Shown here: positions 45,501 to 58,500 of the stretch, one piece after another
Numbering within the stretch: position 1 is the first letter of the stretch
Layout of the letters: every line of letters begins with the position of its first letter
Program-made: the position numbers and the translations under genes
From: Patiria pectinifera
Taxonomy: Eukaryota > Echinodermata > Asteroidea > Valvatida > Asterinidae
Assembly (NCBI GenBank): GCA_029964075.1
Contig: CM057136.1
Coordinates: 9,176,001 to 9,240,000 of the forward strand
DNA: 64,000 bases
Direction of reading: 5' to 3'
Notes under the pieces: model-generated
Seen by the model: the letters and a program-made list of their open reading frames with translations, nothing else
What the model was told of the DNA's origin: nothing
Database searches by the model: none

Positions 45501-48500
45501 GTTGTAACTGTGTTTTTGTTGATGTACATGTTATGATATATTTTGGCTTTGTCATGTTTTTGTGTATTTTTTAAAATTATTGTATGTACATGTATACATA
45601 TTTTTAATTTACACTGGGAAATCATTTTTCATGTAATTTTAAGCATGACAATAAAGAAATCTAATCTAATGTGTAAGTGGAATCAACAACAAGTATTCTC
45701 AAAAATGGGAATAAATATATTGCACAGGCAGGGATTAACGATTTATACGAATTGGGCACCCTTCCCTAAATAATTTCAGGTGTCACCCCTTCTAAATATC
45801 TTCTCCAAGTCTATAACAATATATCTGGCAAGCTTGGTGCTTTGGACCAGTCGGTCACGATCTTGTCAAAAATGGGGTCTAATCCACTTGACTATCTGTC
45901 ACACATCCAGTAACAATACATGCTTTTGCGGCGGCCGAGTCGCTCCTCCAGATGGCCTCCAGAGGCGGTCTTTTTGCCTGTCACTCATGTAGTTCATTCA
46001 TAAAGTAACTGCACAACTAGTTGCTGTCGACTCTAATGAATATTTAACCCAAATTCATAAATACCTCAGACAGTTTAGCTATTCCTATTGGTCGAGAGCC
46101 CGTCACGTGGCCGGTCTTAAACGGATGATAAAGACATGGCTAGCTGGTCTTAAACACTTTTCCAGTGTCACAATAAAATGTGGACTCCTAAAAATCCAGT
46201 GCCTCTTACCGTTTCATTGGTTGAACGTTCACAATCCTCACGTAGGCATGCGCAACACTACAAGCGAGTCAGAATTTTATAGTTCTAAATTCAAAACGCA
46301 ACGCCCCAGGTGCGTTCTGCGTGACATCGCGCAGAACATGTTACGCGCGCGTCAATCTCCATATAAGGGTTGTTTACATCTTACTCGCCAGCTGAACACT
46401 CCATTATTTTGCTAGAGGGATGTTTCAAAAAGCATGAAGTGAACTTGTTGAACAAAATCGGGATTTTTTGAACGAATTATTTGATATTTTTTTACGGATA
46501 AGGTATTTATGAATGGGAATAAATATGTGCTCGGTCGGTATTTATCACTCTGTTTAATACCGCTTAGAGTCTGGGTGCTGATAATTACCCTCGCCTCCGG
46601 CTCGGGTAATTATCAGCACCCAGACTCTAAGCGGTATTAAACGAGTGATAAAAACCTCCGGAGCACACATTTATTCCCTTATTTAAATGAAATGCACATA
46701 ATTTTACTGTATGTGCCTATGCAATACGCGTAAGCTATGATAATCGTTGCGCGTCGCTTCCGTGGAACTCTAGACGCACCGTAGGAAAATTATATTAGTA
46801 GTTCGTTTTGTCATTCGGCGCAGCGCGCGCAAGCATTGACATGACGCACAGGCGCGCGAGGTTGCTATAATTCGTCGGATCAGTGCGCGACATCGCGTAT
46901 AGCTGCAATTCAAAACAATTCAAAACATGATTCAGCAACTTTTGATTTGAAATTGAGATCGTAGAATGCTGTTTTTCTCAGAATATACAGCTGAAGCTGA
47001 GCTGAAACTTGAACAGGTTAGTTGTTCAGTATCCTTCATTAGATTTTGAACACTTTTGTTGCTTCAAACGAACAAAATGCACAAATTACAAATGATGGAC
47101 TATATCTTTAAGCCACTTTGGCCTTCGCGAAAGGCTAGACTGTGCGCCGCGCCTGTGCGCCGCGCGCCTGCAACTAGCGCTTCACGGCTGCTGATTTGCT
47201 CACTGTCATTATTTTGTTTGCAGTACATTGAGGTTTGTCACCGAGCCCGTGCTTACTTATTGTTATGTGTATACTTTTTTGGGAACTGATATGTTTAGCA
47301 TGGTTGCCTCATCACTAATAAAACTTATTTCTCAAAAAAAAGTTGGTCCATTACTGCAAATACCTAAACCGTCGACTGACTCCAAACCGAGCACTCGCAT
47401 GGCGGTTTGCATCATGTCCCTTCTGCCAAATGTTCGGCTTTTGTAAAAAAGAGAAAGTCTGACAATGTTTTAAAGGGAAAACGTTCCTTCGCGCAATTTC
47501 TATGTGATCTTGCAGAGTTAGCAGGTTATGCTGTGAAATATGGCAACCGTTTGCTCTTCATAAATGAAGGATATTAAACAAATGATAACTGCGAAGACAA
47601 GCACTATCCGACGTGGCCGTACGTCCGTGCACCGCGTACCGCACGGCATCGCTATTGTGTCGGCGCAGCTAGCCCGTGACTACAATGATATAGCACCGAG
47701 AGCCTCGGTTTCAATTCCAATTTGAAATTCGTCTAAAGTGCTTTGGCCTTAGCCTGGGCCTTGAGCTGGGTCAAAGCCTTGGCCTTGGCCTTAGATGACA
47801 GAGCATGTTCTCCAACACGACAAGAAATATTCCGAAGGGCACATGCATTTAAATAAGACTTTGATTGTTTGTTCAGTTGAATGATTCACTTCAAAAAGTG
47901 AAAATCGAATTATTATTTGTTTCATGTGTGGTTAACCGTTAATCATAATCGCGCTTTCAAATTTGTGCCGATTTCTGGATTTTGTTCACGGGTTTCTTTT
48001 TCCATATTACCGCATTCAAGTTCGTTTTCGTGCACACATCTATCTATCCGTTATCTAACTATCTATCTATCTATCTATCTATGCAGCACTGCCAAAATAT
48101 AGGAAACAAATGTCCAATTAATAAGCTTTCTTTTAGTACAAGAATCACTCAAATCACTCATGTACTTTTCAAGGTTCGGAATTTTAAACACAACCACCGT
48201 TTTAAACTTCTGTCCACGGATCACATAAAATGTAAATGTGTGAATTGTTTTCGTTTTGTTGAAAGAACACACTTTTTGCGATCCGTGGACAGAATTTTAA
48301 AACGGTGGTTGTGTTTAAAATAAACTTGAAAAGTTCATAAGTGATTTGAATTATTCTTGTACTAAAAGAAAGCATATGAATGGGCTTTTATATTCTAGAT
48401 TTTGAAAGTGCTATATGCACATTTTTTTTTTACTCCCCCTGTATTTCAAACTCTGAGTGTTCATTTCAAGAGCGGATCCAGAGAGTTTATTGCCGGGGAA

Positions 48501-51500
48501 TCATTGTTATATGAAATCAAGGCTGGATTTTCTTCTTTTTTTTGCCAGTGATTGTGTGTACCGGTGTTGTTTGTTTTTCTCTGTTTATAATTATTTTGAC
48601 CTTTTCAAATTTAAATTTAACAAAGGTTTGTAGAAACCGTTTCAAATGCTTAGATTTGTTCATCATAATTATAAGGGAGGGTTTAAAAGTTGTACTGTGT
48701 GGGTTTTTAAGCTCTGTCACTTGGTGGTCGGTCCGTCGGTCTGTCTGTCTGTCCCCAAAATTGACTATGAATAATTGACTAATTGTCCAAATGCCATGCC
48801 GTGGTCATAAAATGCACTCTTGCTGACGGTTTTCGAAACAGCGATTTTGTTCGATCGATGCGCACGCGCGTTTATTGAGCATTTGTCTGTCCCCGACAAT
48901 TGACCCAAATCAGCCCATAAGTTTCCCACAAAATAGAACTACCAATGAGATTTTAATTTATAGAAAGAAAAAAAACATACAAAATAAATTAAACAGTTAA
49001 CCAAAAATTGTTTGTAACAATTTCGAAAGATGTTTATGAAAAAGTTTGTAAATGGAGGCAAAATATGTGCAGTAATAATATTGTCACGTGGTATTTATCA
49101 CAAATCGCTATCAATCTAGGTAACGTCTAAAGTATGGTGCTCCATGTGTGCCGTCGGTGTCGCGTTTTTGGGCGTCGCATTTTTAAGCTCTTGCAAGGAT
49201 CATTTTGATAGATTTCATGCAAAACTTTCATGCAAGACGGCCAGAGCTTATTGTGCACTCGCACTTGTTTGTTTTTTGTAGGGGTGTTTGTTTGCTTGTT
49301 TAATTTTATTTTTTTGAAAGGGTGGGTTTTGTTTTGCTTTTGTTTTGTTTATCTTAGCGGATACAGTCGATACCGAAAACATACCGGCAATGCATTTTTT
49401 TATTGCGTGAAATTTTCTTCATTTTAGATACCCTTATGGGCGTGGTTTCGGCCGAGCGGGTCTGCTACTTTAGCCAGGAGCCTGATGCGAGACAGCCAGG
49501 CCGTCTTCGCTGGTTTATGCCGGGGAGTAAGGAAGATCATTGCGCCTGTACCAGAACCAGACCGGGGCCCGTCTACATGCAGCCAGTCCGTTGGTCTAAT
49601 CCACCGTTCTACACGGACACTCCCATCTTTACCAACGACCAGGAGGACATTCATGATTACTTCAACTGTCATGGTGAGTATAGGCCTATTGTAATAATAA
49701 TACCTAAGACCTAATGACATTACACTTTGTTTTACATGAAACAAGCTCAACACAAACAGTTTTTTTGTTAAGGAATATTGCCACTCAATGCTATAAAGCA
49801 TTCTAAATTCCTTCACGGACATCATATTCTTTGAAACTGCGATCAGGGAACCAAATCGAACGTTTGAAGAATCATGGAGATTATAACCTATGGTGTACTA
49901 TTGACAACACAATGCATCGACTCTTCAAGGCGACGGCACGATGGCACCGTTGCATCATCACGTCGTGCCTGTCGCGTCGTACCGTCCTTTTCATCTTGTA
50001 GATTTTTGTGCCTGCAAGTAGCTCCTTCCGTCGCCCGTCGCGTCGCATGCCGCACCGTCGTGTGTCGTTTTAATGTTGCCCTTACTGAATGTAGGGAGTC
50101 CATTGAATTTTTCTTTTTTTAAGAAATCTCATTTGTATCGCTAAAAACCACATTACACAGCAAAATCAATGGCGTTTGAATCAGCATTATATGCATGTTT
50201 CCATTTTAGAGATACAACAATTTAATTGGCCAAATTTGGAGTTTCTATTATTCTGTAAGATTTACGTTATTTACTTTCAACATGTTTTATAAATCTAAAT
50301 TTATCCAACCTATCAAAATGTTTGATATCATAGGATCCAGTGTTGTAGGTCTCGAGACCGGTCTCGGTCTCGGTCTCGGTCTCGATACCACTTTTTGCCG
50401 GTCTCGGTCTCGGTCTCAGGAGCTGTGGTCTCGGTCTTGGTCTCGGTCTTGGTCCCCTTTGGTCTCGATATTTTGGCTGGTCTCGAGTCGAGAGCAGCCA
50501 AAAAGTGAGGGGGGCGGAATGGCCCTTTTAGGGTTAAGTAAAGAATCAGTTTAGGGCAAATGTGACTGCAGTGTGATGCTAATGGACATGTCTCTCTTCA
50601 CTTTCTAGTGAGTGAGGCATAGTCCAATAACCATTGCTCCTGTTCTTATTTCTCGTTTTTATTATGGGATGATCTGTTGAAACAAGCACTTTATAGCCAT
50701 CCTCATTGATTCCAAATACAACTGAGATTTAAATCTTATGAATCAAGACTGAAACATTATTTTTACCGTCAGATTTTATATTTTGAATATGGGGAACAAT
50801 TCAACTCTTTTTCCCTAGAAATATTGGTGATTTTTTTTCTATTTTTTTTTTCATTTTTTTCTTTATTCGTGGAGGCGGGAAAACGTTGGTTTTTTTTTTC
50901 ATTATATTTATTAATGGATATTCATCAATTCGTAGACCGTTAAATTGGTATTAGTGGTGGACAGCTGAATTTTGTGATCTCTTTATTAAAATAGACACGA
51001 CTTGGGAATAGAGTATGCAAATTACGTGAAATGGTCACAGTTACTACTCAATAACATGTTCTTTATCCCAATTATATTTTTTACAAAGTGGAGGGTGCAA
51101 TTTTTTTTATCATACGGTCACTTTCTTTTTGACTCGCCATGTATTCATCTTTTCATCTGTGACAAACACAAATTGAGCTACTGCCATGGTCACACAAAAA
51201 TAGAGTCTAATTGCCTGCCTCGTCTCCTTCCTAAATGTCAATTGCATTTGCATGAGTCGAGAAGAATTGTGTTCCATTAATCGCTATATGCTGTTTACGG
51301 CCATCACAATAAACTATTAATATATTGGCAATATGTCGTACTTGTTAATCACTAAAATATTCAAGTAAATTTCCCTGCAATGTAGCCGATGCGAGCGATA
51401 CGATGGCACGGTACAAAAAACAGAGAGGCGTGCGCACTGAGCTATGAATCCTAAAAGTACATCTCGCCCACCACATTCAGTTTGTGACAGCGCCCTTCTA

Positions 51501-52511
51501 TTGTGTTGGCCATATTCTCAAATAGGCTAATGGCGATGATGACGGCGGGCAGATTAACAGAAGATAGATCAGGCAAATATGGTTCATCAATCTTCTATAG
51601 TATATGTAACGTTATTGACATTAACCAAAAATAAAGTGGCATTACATTTCAGCCTTAGCCAGGCCTTCTTCAGAGGTAAATGACAGAGGAACAGAAAACA
51701 AACATGTATGGGACACACAAACATGCAGGGTTGATAGGAGAATCACAAAGAGGGATGGGGGGGGGGCAGACCAATCCATATCTGGCTACCATCTCTCAAT
51801 TTTTTGGTCTACATGTACAAATCTATATTCCATGACTGAAATTTTAAAAAATCAATCAATATTTTCTTGCTCCAAATTTTTTTCGTATCAGGTTTACAAG
51901 GAGGTCCAATGTAAAATTGAAGTTGCATTTAAATATCCGTTAGTGGTCATTGCTGAAACCAAGGGGTGGCTCTGGAGTTTAGGGTCCAACTTCCTATAAC
52001 AGATGAAACATCCACCTTTAACTTTTAACTTTTGTCAAGTTTCAACATTGCAAAAAACTAGTACAAATTGTCGTACTCCTAAGTTAGAGTTTCTTCATCA
52101 GATTGACACTTTATAGTAGTTAAACAATATTTTTAAAATAAAATATTTTTTAAAAAGTGGCAAAAATATATGGAGTTCATCAAATAAGGTTTTCCCCTTC
52201 TTTAAATTAGGTTGTTTCCAATTTTTTAATTGATTGTGACAATAACAAATTCTGTTGCCATGTTGTAAATTTATGGCATGAAGCAAACACGATCGAAGAG
52301 CACTCGCATGACACAATTAAGCAGGAACAAGTGATTCCTAACTTTCAATCACTTCCTTCACATCCCCATGAACATCAACATCTCAAGGACAGACTGTTCA
52401 GCTGTAATTAGTGTCTTGTTGTTTATTTAGATTATTGTTATTTATTATCCACGGTCTCGGTCTCGGTCTCGGACCATTTCGGTCTCGGTCTCGGTCCGCT
52501 TTGAAGGGGCT

Positions 52512-52542
<31 letters not shown>

Positions 52543-55500
52543 CAACTTCAGGTCTCGGTCTTGTTCTCGGACTATCCGGTCTCGACTACAACACTGATAG
52601 GATCCCATTAAACAAACAATAACTTGATTTTTGAATAAGGTTTTTACCACTCATAACAAAAAGTAACGACTCCCCCCAGTGGCGGTTCTACGGGGGAGGG
52701 GGCTGTATCCACCCCAAAAAATAAAATTGTCTAGCCCCGCCCCCCCCCCCAAAAAAAGTCGGCCCCAATACGAACGGTCTCCCCTAAATAAATAGTCGTG
52801 GGAAGGGTGTATTTGAATAGTATGCCTAATTGTAGGATTTCATCAGCGCTCCCCATTCAAAATATGGCACAATGAATATGAATATCATGTGCGGACCCAG
52901 ATAGGTTACTGCCGGGGGCGGAGGGTGTACGGTGTGCCAAGGGCCCAAGGGCTGATCCAAGGGAGGGGGGAGGCCGGGCCATGCCTCTTCCACCAAAAAA
53001 AAAAAACGAACCCAATTTCTTTTTTGGGGGTGACGTCACAAACAAAGGTAGCACAGCACCATCTTTTCCTAAAATATAGGTTTTTCCGGCCAATTTCACC
53101 AAGTTTTCATTGAATTTAATGCCTGGCTTATTCGTTTTAGATTGAAATTGAAAGATCACGCAGATCGGTATTCGACAATTAAAAAGAATTATTCAATTTC
53201 ACTATCCGAGCATTCTATCGCCTTTTAGCTTCACTCGTCCCTATCAAAGATGCATTCATTTAAAAGTATCGCGTTGTTCATTCAATTTCGTCTAAACCAT
53301 TAGTAAGGGGTTGATCGAGCATTCGTTTTCATTAATGGGCAAGCATAATTATGTTACATTTTGTCAAACATCTTTTAAGACTTCATACCTGTCCGTATTC
53401 CTTAGCGTAAATCATATTTGATGACTTCAGTCCGTAGATGCCTTTCTTTCTTAATTATGTACAATGAATTTTTCTCAGGAAATCTTACTGTGCAACTCTT
53501 TACTACTGCGAAATGTAATTTGAAATTCAGTTATTCTTACTGCAAAAGTGCACTTCTTTAAACATTTTCCATGCTTTTCCGGACTACGTATGAGCGCACT
53601 GTTACTGTGCGTCATTTCAGGAAGACACTGTCCAGTTTAGGGGATTTTCTTTCAAATTATTCATCCAAAATTTGCTAATTGAAAACATTTGTGGGAAAGG
53701 GTTGGTCATTGGCTTACTGCCATACTGACACAACATATAATCACTAAATAAAAGAAATTTATGACAGCAAAATATCCAAAATTCTAGCAACCTTTTTGCT
53801 GAAATAGCCGTGTAACATTAATCATGCCCGGAATGTCATCACAGGTTTTCTAATGATGATGAAACTTTACATTAGCATAGAAATGGAGAAGGGACCCAAA
53901 AAATCCTTTAAAATGGAAACGTAAAACAAATAAGGTAAAATGTGACACAAAGATGTATTTTTAAGGTTTGCATTGAACACTTAATTGTATGGGCCCTTTG
54001 AATATACGTTAAATGTTGGGTCAATCTTGATGACTGTAAAATTTACAATGTTACAAATCAACTGATATGAGGGAGACAAGATGCAACGAAATAATGAATT
54101 GAAAGGGACTAAGATGATTTCTTTTTTCACTGTTGATCTTTTCTGTATACTTGTTTAAACGGTTGATCAAGGGGCTTTTTTTACGTTGACGACTTCTTGA
54201 CGTGCAAGACATCGGGACACGTATGTTTGGCAATGGTTGTATCGTCGGGAACACTTCTCTTGCGTTATTTCTTAAATGTTTTCTTGAAATGCGTATGTCT
54301 GACCAAACACTTACCGTAATCACAGGGCCCATGCAAAGTTTTCAATTCAAACCTTGAAAATACATCTTTGTGTCACATTCAATCTTATTTGCAAGTTTTA
54401 TTTTCCATTTTGAGGGGTGTTTTTGGTGCCTTCTTCGTTTTTATGCTAACGCAAAGTTTCATATTCATTAGAAAACCTGCGACCAAGACAACCTCAAGCG
54501 TGAACTCAAGCACATCCAGGCGTCACTACAACGGAACGGCTACAAACCCAACCGCATCACGATAAGCAAACCTGACCAACGGGTCTCCTATACCCAAGGT
54601 CCTTCCACTGTATCTCCCTCAGTCTCTCTTCCTTACATAGGTCCAGCTTTTCATCATCTGCAACGCATCCTCCGACAAGCCGGCAACAAGCTCCAAGGCA
54701 GCTTCCACACTCACAAGGACAAGCAGGACTCCTCTTCCAAGGCGGGGGTCTACCGCATTCCAGGTGAATGCGGCAAAGTCTACATCGGCGAAACCTTCCC
54801 ACTAGGCTCAAGGAACACAGAGCACATGGACGGCGAGGGGATTTTGACAAATCGGCCATTGTCAAACATTCCCACATCAACAACCACAAAGTTGATTGGG
54901 ATGCGGCCGAACTCATCGCACCGATCCAGTTCTGGCATCCAAGACGCATACGGGAAGCCATCGAGATCCGCAAGCACAACACAGTTCCGCAAGACATCGG
55001 GTTTCACCTCAACGACATCTGGCTCCCACTTCTCCAGACTGATGGGTCTCCTATACCCTAGGTCCTCAGCTACCACCTTAGACTGATGGGTCTCCTTTAC
55101 CCTAGGTCCTCCCTCTACTGACACTGCAACCCTACTGTTCCACTTCAGTGGGCACCAAGCTTGTTCTAGGATCCTGTCTACTTGGCATCCTCACAGGATG
55201 CAACTTCTCACTTCATTGACTTCGCCTTTTGCTACTTAAGTATTCACTTTCTTAGAGTCTGGTGTTGCCCCTCTTCGTGGCCCCAGAGGAGCTACATACA
55301 CTGGAAGTAAGGATAAGGCAAATATTCTCAACGACCAGTTTTGTTCAATCTTCAACAAAGATGAGGATCCATCCACCATGCCAGTCCTTGGCCCTAGTCC
55401 TTTTCCTACTATGGATCACATACAGATAAATGTCAACGGCGTAATCAAATTGCTGAAGAAAATAAATCCTCATAAAGCCACCGGCCCATATAATATTCCA

Positions 55501-58500
55501 GCTCGTCTACTGAAAGAACTTGCTAACAGCCTTGGACCTGTACTCTCCATCTTGTATCAAGCCTCGTTGGACAGTGGGGATCTCCCTGAAATATGGAAAT
55601 CAGCCACCGTTGCACCTGTATTCAAGAAAGGAGATAGGAATAAACCAGCCAACTACAGGCCCATCTCACTCACAGCCATCTGCTGCAAACTTCTAGAGCA
55701 TATCATACACAGCTCCATCATGCAGCACTTCCAGTCTTACAACATCCTGTCTGACAATCAACACGGTTTCCGTAAAGCCCGCTCATGTGAATCCCAGCTC
55801 ATCATCACCATGGATGACATTGCCCACAACCTGGATGAAGGTCTTCAAACTGACCTCATACTATTGGACTTTTCGAAGGTATTTGATAAAGTTCCCCATC
55901 TTCGTCTCCTCCATAAGCTGAAGTACTACGGCATCGATGGCAGTGCACTTACCTGGATCAACTTATCCTGGAACAGACATGTAAACACCACCTCCAAGAA
56001 GTGCTTGAGATCCCTTGGCTTCCTACGACGCAACTTGAGCAACTGCCCTCGTGAAGTAAAGACCCGCTGCTATACCACCCTTGTGCGGCCTATTGCTGAG
56101 TATGCCAGTTGCGTATGGGACCCTTCCACAAAAAGGAACATAGCGTAGTGCTGCCCGGTACATTATGAATAACTACTCCAGAGACAGCAGTGTCAACAAG
56201 ATGCTGAGTAAACTGGGTTGGGAGTCTCTTATCTCCTTATCCACCTTATCCCGGTCAACTTATCTACCAGAGGCAACAGCCAGAAATTCCTCATCCCACC
56301 CACCCGTACAACTTTGCTGAAGGGCTCCTTCTTCCCAGACACCATCCGCCTGTGGAACTCACTGCCCCAGCAAGTTGTTGAGTCACCAACCCTGGATGTC
56401 TTCAAGACCAGAGTGAACGGTGTCACCTTCAGATAACCAACCTGTCCCAAAATAGCTGTTTGTTTACTTGCACATATTTGTCTTTGTATGCCTCGAGTTA
56501 TGTCTGCACCTGCTTGTTTGCACTTCAACCAATGTGCGAGTATACTCCAGCGGAGGTTTCTGCACAGTATAGGAATATGATGTGTCAGTATATGGCAGTA
56601 AGCCAATGACCATCCCTTTCCCACATATGTTTTCAATTAGCAAATTTTGGATGAATAATTTCAAAGAAAAAACCCTAAACTGAACAGTGTCTTCCTGAAA
56701 TGACATCACAGTAACAGCGTTAGTCCGGAAAAGCATGGAAACTTTTAAATGTTTAAAGGAGTGCACATTTGCAATAAGATTAACCCAAAAAGTGTTGTCA
56801 AATGTGTAGTTTTCTTACATTTCACAGAGTTGCGCAAACAGAATTCCTGAGAAAAATGCATTTTACATACCCTTTAATTAAGAAAGAAAGTCAATCTACG
56901 GTTTGAAGTCATCAAATATGATTTACGCTAAGGAATACGGACACTTCTGAATGTTTGACAAAATGTAAAATATGTTTGCCCATTAATAAAAACGAATGCC
57001 CGATCAACCCCTTAATAATGGTTTAGACGAAATTGAATGAACAACGCGATACTTTTAATATGAATGCATCTTTGATGGGGACGAGTGAAGCTAACAGGCG
57101 ATAGAATGTTCGGATAATGAAATTTAATGATTCTTTTTGATTGTCGAATGCCGATCTGCGTGATCTTTCAATTTCAATCTAAATCGAATGAGCCAGGCAT
57201 TAAGTTGTATGAAAACTTGGTGAAATTTGCCGGGAAAACCTTAACCAAAAATTGTTGTCAACTGTGTAGTTTACTTACATTTTACAGTAGTAAAGAGATG
57301 CACAAAAAGAATTCCTGAGAAAAATTCATTGCACATACCCTTTAATTAAGAAAGAAAGTCATCTACTTATTGAAGTCATCAAATATGATTTACTCTAAGG
57401 AATACGGAAACGTATGAAGTCTTAAAAGATGTTTGACAAAATGTAAAATATGTTTGCCCATTAATGAAAACGAATGCCCGATCAACCCCTTACTGCTGGT
57501 TAGGACGAAATTGAATGAACAACGCGATACTTTAAATATGAATGCATCTTTGATAGGGACGAGTGAAGCTGACAGGCGATAGAATGCTCTGATAGTGAAA
57601 TTGAATGATTCTTTTTGATTGTCGAATGCCGATCTGCGTGATATTTCAATTTCAATCTAAATCGAACGAGTCAGGCGTTAAATTGAATGAAAAATTTGTG
57701 AAATTGGCCGGAAAACCTATAGTAAAATGTTTTCGTATTCAAGTTTTATTAATTCCTCATTACACTTTTCGGTAGCACACGAAGTAACGATCTAGCGTAA
57801 TAATGCTCCGGAGTCAAAACATTGCACAGGGCAATACTTACCACTCCGCATAAACAAATGAACATAGTAGGGCCTACTTCATTCAGTGCAAAAAGTTGAT
57901 GTCCTAACTAATTTTTTTCAACTTTTCACCTGAAATCGCTTGTAATTTGAAACTGATGACGTCACAAAATTCGTCACATTTCGGACCAGGGTTCATATTC
58001 AAACCAGGTTACCTCCTCGTCCATTCACCCGTTATTTCGAAGCAATAAGTTTTCGCAGCAACAGCGTCCTCAGTAGTCCGGAAAAGCATGGAAACGTTTA
58101 ACTGTTTAAAGAAGTGCACTTTGCAATAAGAGTATATACCAAAAATGGATGTCGAATAGGTGTCATGCATTTAAGAGGAGTCAAAAGTTGCAGAAAATGT
58201 GTCCCCTTAGATAAATTCATTTCATGGACTCTTTAAGAAAGAGAGGTGTGCATCTACGGATTGAAGACGTCTGATGTAATACGCAGAGATAATTCAATAT
58301 TTTATAGGAATACGGGCACACACAGAGATGCTTGATAAATGTACAATATGTTTGCCAATTGATGAAAATGAATGTCCGATCAACCCTTACTGCTGGTTCA
58401 GACAAAATTGAATGAACAAGACGATACTTTTAGAATGCAAGGATAGTGAAATTGAATGATTCTTTTTGATGGTCGAATGACGATGTGCGTGATTTTTCAA

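Larger units (their letters stand above)
36564..49427. other. Gene B intron 1 (predicted), transposon-filled
   Basis: About 12.9 kb holding a hAT-like MITE, a repeat-array TIR element, a LINE relic, hairpin repeats and the 88-bp inverted segment. No further exon recognised. 45800-46420 and 46680-48050 show nothing beyond short repeats, including GGCCTT units near 47745-47790. Confidence 0.45.
53077..57240. mobile_element. TATAGG-end element with ~660-bp inverted repeats and nested retroelements
   Basis: 53077-53735 and 56570-57240 are imperfect reverse complements. Outer ends TATAGGTTTTTCCGGCCAAT and GCCGGGAAAACCTTA relate to the element at 17701. Between the arms lie a Penelope-like fragment and a LINE fragment. 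Confidence 0.75.

Noticed and set aside
45159..45536. Pro/Ser/Leu-rich 125-codon frame
   Set aside because: Pyrimidine-rich 3' end of the LINE relic; no conserved residues.
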